Shown in pieces: positions 13,847 to 17,721 of a stretch of DNA of 17,721 bases. Position 1 is the stretch's first letter. Every line of letters begins with the position of its first letter. The translations under genes and the position numbers were made by a program. Source of the stretch: an uncultured Ruminococcus sp. (GTDB lineage Bacteria; Bacillota; Clostridia; Oscillospirales; Ruminococcaceae); NCBI GenBank assembly GCA_900556055.1, contig USNJ01000016.1:1-17721 (forward strand). The letters run 5' to 3'. The notes under the pieces are model-generated. The model saw only the letters and a program-made list of their open reading frames with translations, was not told the DNA's origin and did not search any database.

Positions 13847-14689
13847 TTATGCTTTAACAACAGGCACCCATATCTCGCAGTAATTGTCCTTGGGATCTTC
13901 TGCGGGCTTTGTGTACATCTCGATGTCATAGTTTCCGCCGAGCTTATAGTCACGGCAGTTCGGGAGCCACTCGGACCATATCTGTGTGTTCACGTCCTGA
14001 AGCGCCTTCGGGAGCGCACCTCTGCACGGGAACACCGCCCATGTACCCTCGGGGATAACCCTTGTGATGCAGCCCTCGGGAACCTCCTCCCACGGCTTGT
14101 AGATATCTGCGATAAGATAATCGAAATTCTTTCCGTCGCCGTCAAGACATATGCCGAACTGTCCGCAGATCTTCCTGTTTCCGCCCGATGTAATATGCTC
14201 CTGCCAGAACTTTGGTATCTTCTGATAGGAAGTGTCCGAATTAAAGCTCCTTGACTTTCCCATTACCGTAAACGACGCTTTTTCAACAATTCTGTACTCC
14301 ATAAAATTACCGCCTTCCAATGTCAGTTTTATCCTGAGCGGCGCAAACGCTTTAAGGCTTGCACCCCTCTCCTTCGCAGCCGACGGAGATATGCCATGAA
14401 ATTTTGTGAACGCTCTTGCAAAGCTGTCGGGCGAGTCGTAGCCGTACTTTACAGCCGCATCTATCACCTTTATGTCCGAAGATGAAAGCTCCTGCGCCGC
14501 CAGCGTCAGCCGTCTGCATCGGATGTAATCGCCGACTGTCATGCCGCAAAGCACGCTGAATATTCTCTGGAAGTGGAACGGCGAAACGTACGCCTTCGCC
14601 GCAATATCTCCGATATCAAGCTCTTCCGTGAGATTTTCTTCGATATAATCAACAGCACTCTGTATGCCCTCTGCCCAACCGTTCATCAT
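13847..14689 (-). CDS. AraC-family regulator with GyrI-like effector-binding domain
   Basis: 280 residues. The N-terminal 105 residues are two AraC-type helix-turn-helix motifs: IGDIAAKAYVSPFHFQRIF and VIDAAVKYGYDSPDSFARAFTKFHGISPSA. Residues 130-280 form a GyrI/AraE_bind-like effector domain (YRIVEKASFTVMGKSRSF at its start, YCEIWVPV at its end), as in the Rob/SoxS-like regulators that sense small hydrophobic molecules. Two ATGs stand side by side at 14689 and 14686 after GAGAGGG; the first is taken. It is monocistronic, and no obvious target operon lies beside it; the upstream neighbour is a decayed toxin gene. Effector and targets are unknown. Confidence 0.92.
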   Translation of the reverse strand: MMNGWAEGIQSAVDYIEENLTEELDIGDIAAKAYVSPFHFQRIFSVLCGMTVGDYIRCRRLTLAAQELSSSDIKVIDAAVKYGYDSPDSFARAFTKFHGISPSAAKERGASLKAFAPLRIKLTLEGGNFMEYRIVEKASFTVMGKSRSFNSDTSYQKIPKFWQEHITSGGNRKICGQFGICLDGDGKNFDYLIADIYKPWEEVPEGCITRVIPEGTWAVFPCRGALPKALQDVNTQIWSEWLPNCRDYKLGGNYDIEMYTKPAEDPKDNYCEIWVPVVKA

Positions 14690-14715
14690 TGCACCCTCTC
14701 TCTGACTGTGATCTT

Positions 14716-14721
14716 ATTATA
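14716..14721 (-). promoter_or_regulatory. Possible -10 element for the AraC-family gene
   Basis: TATAAT on the minus strand, 27 bp before the start, with no good -35 at the expected distance. It falls inside the dead tail of the doc remnant. Confidence 0.35.
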
Positions 14722-14875
14722 ACATCGGATACGGAGCTGTGCCCGACATTTTCTGCTCTGAGATGTCATACCGAGCGGCGGTAGATCCTTGCGTTTTCGC
14801 CGCAGATGTCGATCCTGTTGCCTCGACCAATGAACTATGAAGTGATATTACCTGCTTTACTGTAAGTCTTATCAT
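14717..14875 (-). pseudogene. doc: Remnant of a Doc/Fic toxin gene
   Basis: An ATG overlaps the antitoxin stop codon by four bases (ATGA, 14875-14872), the usual phd-doc arrangement. The first 21 residues, MIRLTVKQVISLHSSLVEAT plus Gly, fit the N-terminus of Doc/Fic death-on-curing toxins, which normally continue with a G-x-x-x-G-I-R-D-like stretch and then the Fic motif. After this point (bases below about 14811) the similarity ends in all frames I checked. The remaining 31 codons are unrelated (STSAAKTQGS...) and stop at 14717. No Fic catalytic motif HxFxDGNKR exists, so the toxin cannot be active. The break sits at sequence resembling a dispersed intergenic repeat. Confidence 0.7.
14745..14812. 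other. Possible dispersed-repeat fragment replacing the doc body
   Basis: The plus strand reads TGTCATACCGAGCGGCGGTA followed by GATCC, reminiscent of the GTCATTCnGAGCGnAGCGAnGAATC-type intergenic repeats of many bacteria. GCGGCG (14775-14780) can pair with CGCCGC (14798-14803). Assignment is by eye from general memory of such repeats, so it is weak. Confidence 0.3.
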
Positions 14876-15114
14876 TTAGCAAGCTCCCTGTATGCTTCAA
14901 GTTTTTTGGCAATAAGTCTCCGAGAAATATCCGCAATATCCTCATCTTCTGCCGTCTGTGTTTTTTCAACCTCCGAGAACTCCAGCACGATATACCGAGG
15001 AACATTATTTTTCAGTATAACAGCAGAGCCGTTTTGGTCAACAAGCCTTGCCACCTTGGAAAAATTCTGATTGGCTTCCGTGATTGAAACAAGCGTGTTT
15101 GTGTTTATTGTCAT
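14872..15114 (-). CDS. Phd/YefM-family antitoxin (toxin partner lost)
   Basis: 80 residues. The N-terminal half (VSITEANQNFSKVARLVDQNG, then SAVILKNNVPRYIVLEF) is the DNA-binding Phd/YefM fold, which dimerises and binds the operon's own operator. The C-terminal half is charged and helical (DEDIADISRRLIAKKLEAYRELAK), as in segments that wrap a Doc/Fic toxin. AAAGGAG lies just before the ATG. Promoter and a palindromic operator are intact, so the antitoxin is probably still made. Its stop overlaps the start of a broken doc gene, so it now stands alone. It may be a leftover, or may protect against a related toxin elsewhere. Confidence 0.88.
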   Translation of the reverse strand: MTINTNTLVSITEANQNFSKVARLVDQNGSAVILKNNVPRYIVLEFSEVEKTQTAEDEDIADISRRLIAKKLEAYRELAK

Positions 15115-15139
15115 AATGAATTTCTCCTTTCATAACTTT

Positions 15140-15168
15140 ATTATAAATCAGTTATAGGATAAATTCAA
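15140..15168 (-). promoter_or_regulatory. Promoter of the antitoxin gene
   Basis: On the minus strand TTGAAT (15168-15163) and TATAAT (15145-15140) are 17 bp apart, about 25 bp before the start codon. Confidence 0.75.
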
Positions 15169-15173
15169 CCTAT
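15154..15173. promoter_or_regulatory. Likely autoregulatory operator (imperfect palindrome over the -35)
   Basis: ATAGG and CCTAT form the ends of a 20-bp imperfect palindrome that covers the -35 box of the antitoxin promoter. Phd/YefM proteins repress their own promoters through such palindromes, so this is the expected site and spacing. Confidence 0.5.
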
Positions 15174-15216
15174 TTTGAAAATTATTTTTATTGTTTGTAT
15201 GAGCATTTCACAAAAT

Positions 15217-15250
15217 AAAAAACCGCCCCGCATCATAAGACACGGGGCGG
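15217..15250 (-). terminator. Rho-independent terminator of ppdK
   Basis: Minus strand: a perfect 8-bp G+C stem, CCGCCCCG (15250-15243) with CGGGGCGG (15230-15223), around a 12-nt loop, followed by TTTTTTATTTT. It lies 31 nt after the ppdK stop. Confidence 0.92.
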
Positions 15251-15281
15251 AAATATATACTGATGATTAAGTAACCGAAAA

Positions 15282-17721
15282 TTACTTGTTCATTTCAGCG
15301 ATTGCAGCCTGAGCAGCAGCAAGTCTAGCGATAGGCACACGGAAAGGTGAGCAGGATACATAATCCAGACCGATCTTGTGGCAGAACTCTACGGATGTAG
15401 GATCGCCGCCGTGCTCGCCGCAGATACCGATGTGGAGCTTGGGGTTAACGGGCTTGCCGAGCTTGATAGCCATTTCCATCAGCTTGCCTACGCCGACCTG
15501 ATCGAGCTTAGCGAAAGGATCGTTCTCGAAGATCTTCTTGTCGTAGTATGCGCCGAGGAACTTGCCTGCATCGTCTCTGGAGAAGCCGAATGTCATCTGA
15601 GTCAGGTCGTTTGTACCGAAGCAGAAGAAGTCAGCTTCCTTAGCGATCTCGTCAGCTGTAAGAGCTGCACGGGGGATCTCGATCATTGTACCAACTTCGT
15701 ACTTGAGGTCGGAGTTAGCAGCAGCGATCTCAGCGTCAGCTGTCTCAACAACTACATTCTTAACGAACTTAAGCTCCTTAACTTCGCCTACGAGAGGGAT
15801 CATGATCTCAGGCTCAACGTTCCAGTCGGGATGAGCCTTCTTAACATTGATTGCAGCCTTGATAACAGCCTTTGTCTGCATCTTAGCGATCTCAGGATAT
15901 GTTACAGCAAGACGGCATCCGCGGTGACCCATCATCGGGTTGAACTCGTGGAGACCTGCAATGATGTTCTTGATAGCCTCAACGGACTTGCCCTGAGCCT
16001 TAGCAAGAGCCTCAATGTCAGCTTCCTCAGTAGGAACGAATTCGTGCAGAGGAGGATCAAGGAATCTGATCGTTACAGGGCAGCCCTCGAGTGCTTCGTA
16101 GAGTGCCTCGAAATCAGCCTGCTGCATAGGTTCGATCTTAGCAAGAGCTGCTTCTCTTTCTTCAACTGTATCAGAGCAGATCATCTCACGGAATGCTGCG
16201 ATTCTGGAGGGTTCAAAGAACATGTGCTCTGTACGGCAGAGGCCGATACCTTCAGCGCCGAGCTCACGAGCCTTCTTAGCGTCAGCAGGAGTATCAGCGT
16301 TTGTTCTTACCTTGAGCTTTCTGTACTTGTCAGCCCATGCCATTACACGGCCGAACTCGCCGGCGATCTGAGCATCAACAGTAGGAATGATCTCACCGTA
16401 GATGTTGCCTGTTGTACCGTCGATGGAGATGAAGTCGCCCTCGTGGAATGTCTTTCCGCCAAGCTCGAACTTCTTGTTCTCTTCATCCATCTTGATGTCG
16501 CCGCATCCGGATACGCAGCATGTACCCATACCACGGGCAACAACAGCAGCGTGAGATGTCATACCGCCGCGGACTGTAAGGATACCCTGAGCAACCTTCA
16601 TGCCTGTGATATCCTCAGGAGATGTTTCAAGACGAACGAGGATAACCTTTTCGCCCTTGTTGTGCCAAGCTTCAGCATCGTCAGCAGTAAATACTACCTT
16701 GCCGCAAGCAGCTCCGGGAGATGCGCCGAGGCCCTTTCCGAGAGGTGTAGCAGCCTTCAGAGCCTTAGCATCGAACTGAGGATGGAGAAGTGTATCGAGG
16801 TTACGGGGATCGATCATTGCAACAGCTTCCTGCTCTGTCTTATGGTGTTCGTCTACGAGGTCGCAAGCGATCTTGAGAGCAGCCTGAGCAGTTCTCTTAC
16901 CGTTACGGCACTGGAGCATGTAGAGCTTGCCGTTCTCAACGGTGAACTCCATGTCCTGCATGTCGTGGTAGTGGTTCTCGAGGATATCGCAAACCTTGAT
17001 GAAGTCAGCATAAGCCTCGGGGAACTTTTCAGCCATCTGAGCGATAGGCATAGGAGTACGAACGCCTGCAACAACGTCCTCGCCCTGAGCGTTAGTCAGG
17101 AACTCACCCATCAGCTTCTTCTCACCTGTAGCAGGATCTCTTGTGAATGCAACGCCTGTACCGGAGTTGTCGTTCAGGTTACCGAATACCATAGGCATTA
17201 CGTTAACAGCAGTACCCCAGGAATAAGGGATATCATTGTCACGGCGGTAAACGTTGGCACGGGGGTTGTCCCAAGAACGGAATACAGCCTCGATAGCGAG
17301 CTTGAGCTGCTGTACGGGGTCGGACGGGAAGTCCTCGCCGAGCTGCTTCTTGTACTCTGCCTTGAACTGCTCAGCCAGTGTCTTGAGGTCAGCAGCTGTA
17401 AGCTCTACATCGTAATGTACGCCCTTTTCTTCCTTCATCTTGTCGATGAGCTGCTCGAAGTACTTCTTGCCGACTTCCATAACAACGTCGGAGAACATCT
17501 GGATGAAACGTCTGTAAGAGTCATATACGAAGCGCTCGAAAGCCGGATCCGGGTTGCCCTTGATCATAGCAGCTACAACGTCGTCGTTCAGACCCAGGTT
17601 CAGGATGGTGTCCATCATACCCGGCATGGATGCACGCGCACCGGAACGAACGGAAACCAGCAGCGGGTTTTCCAGATCGCCGAACTTCTTGCCGTTGATC
17701 TCTTCCATCTTCTTGACGCCG
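15282..17721 (-). CDS. ppdK: Pyruvate, phosphate dikinase (5' end cut off by window edge)
   Basis: The enzyme interconverts pyruvate + ATP + phosphate and PEP + AMP + PPi in the cytoplasm; in anaerobic Firmicutes it often works in glycolysis. The frame is open through the right edge: GVKK precedes the Met at 17708, which is thus internal, and roughly 65-70 N-terminal residues of the usual ~875 are missing. The ATP-grasp domain is seen (NPLLVSVRSGARASMPGMMD; later NSGTGVAFTRDPATGE and MLQCRNGKRTA). GGMTSHAAVVARGMG carries the swinging phospho-histidine, His386 counting from the Met at 17708. The C-terminal TIM barrel has GIGLCRTEHMFF, GTNDLTQMTFGFSRDD and the active-site cysteine in HIGICGEHGGDP. 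Its stretch of synonymous codons (GCT, GTA, AAC, AAG) differs from its neighbours and suggests high expression. Confidence 0.97.
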   Translation of the reverse strand, partial: GVKKMEEINGKKFGDLENPLLVSVRSGARASMPGMMDTILNLGLNDDVVAAMIKGNPDPAFERFVYDSYRRFIQMFSDVVMEVGKKYFEQLIDKMKEEKGVHYDVELTAADLKTLAEQFKAEYKKQLGEDFPSDPVQQLKLAIEAVFRSWDNPRANVYRRDNDIPYSWGTAVNVMPMVFGNLNDNSGTGVAFTRDPATGEKKLMGEFLTNAQGEDVVAGVRTPMPIAQMAEKFPEAYADFIKVCDILENHYHDMQDMEFTVENGKLYMLQCRNGKRTAQAALKIACDLVDEHHKTEQEAVAMIDPRNLDTLLHPQFDAKALKAATPLGKGLGASPGAACGKVVFTADDAEAWHNKGEKVILVRLETSPEDITGMKVAQGILTVRGGMTSHAAVVARGMGTCCVSGCGDIKMDEENKKFELGGKTFHEGDFISIDGTTGNIYGEIIPTVDAQIAGEFGRVMAWADKYRKLKVRTNADTPADAKKARELGAEGIGLCRTEHMFFEPSRIAAFREMICSDTVEEREAALAKIEPMQQADFEALYEALEGCPVTIRFLDPPLHEFVPTEEADIEALAKAQGKSVEAIKNIIAGLHEFNPMMGHRGCRLAVTYPEIAKMQTKAVIKAAINVKKAHPDWNVEPEIMIPLVGEVKELKFVKNVVVETADAEIAAANSDLKYEVGTMIEIPRAALTADEIAKEADFFCFGTNDLTQMTFGFSRDDAGKFLGAYYDKKIFENDPFAKLDQVGVGKLMEMAIKLGKPVNPKLHIGICGEHGGDPTSVEFCHKIGLDYVSCSPFRVPIARLAAAQAAIAEMNK

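Noticed and set aside
17706..17708. ATG at 17708 as the true start of ppdK
   Set aside because: The frame stays open to the window edge, no ribosome binding site precedes this ATG, and the family needs about 65-70 more N-terminal residues.

Overview
This window looks like chromosome of a low-to-mid-GC Firmicute of the Ruminococcus / Oscillospiraceae type. The grounds are AAAGGAG-type ribosome binding sites, sigma-A-like promoters (TTGNNN, 16-17 bp, TATAAT), the short type-2 form of ArgC, a Clostridium-type pyruvate phosphate dikinase, and a lipoprotein with an Ala/Glu/Thr-rich linker. The genus is an inference from general style; no 16S or other marker gene is present.

Layout. (1) 1-1156, minus: the N-terminal part of a membrane-anchored LysM protein that runs off the left edge. 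(2) 1157-1978: mostly non-coding, holding a doubtful two-helix membrane ORF (1381-1752, minus) and a 71-nt two-tier hairpin. (3) 1979-3292, plus: a secreted SGNH-hydrolase lipoprotein with its own promoter and terminator. (4) 3537-9715, plus: an arginine operon argC-argJ-(bPH-like membrane protein)-argB-argD-(DUF3592-like membrane protein)-argF, closed by a strong terminator. The five arg genes take N-acetylglutamate to citrulline by the acetyl-recycling route. argJ regenerates acetylglutamate, and argB has the features of the arginine-inhibited form. Each unknown membrane gene directly abuts or overlaps the arg gene before it. (5) 9812-10646: a long imperfect inverted repeat of about 835 bp between the converging argF and moxR genes. 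Its two arms, about 380 nt each, share several internal hairpins, and one hairpin shows two compensatory base-pair changes between the arms. (6) 10713-13705, minus: a three-gene operon of unknown soluble protein, LRR_5 surface protein and MoxR ATPase. (7) 13847-14689, minus: an AraC-family regulator with an effector-binding domain. (8) 14717-15114, minus: a Phd/YefM antitoxin with intact promoter and likely operator, followed by a doc (Fic) toxin that keeps only about its first 21 codons. (9) 15282-17721, minus: ppdK, lacking roughly its first 65-70 codons at the right edge.

The most interesting parts are the structured inverted-repeat element at 9812-10646, the decayed phd-doc module at 14717-15173, and the two unknown membrane proteins embedded in the arginine operon. 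No CRISPR array, tRNA, rRNA, transposase or phage gene was seen.
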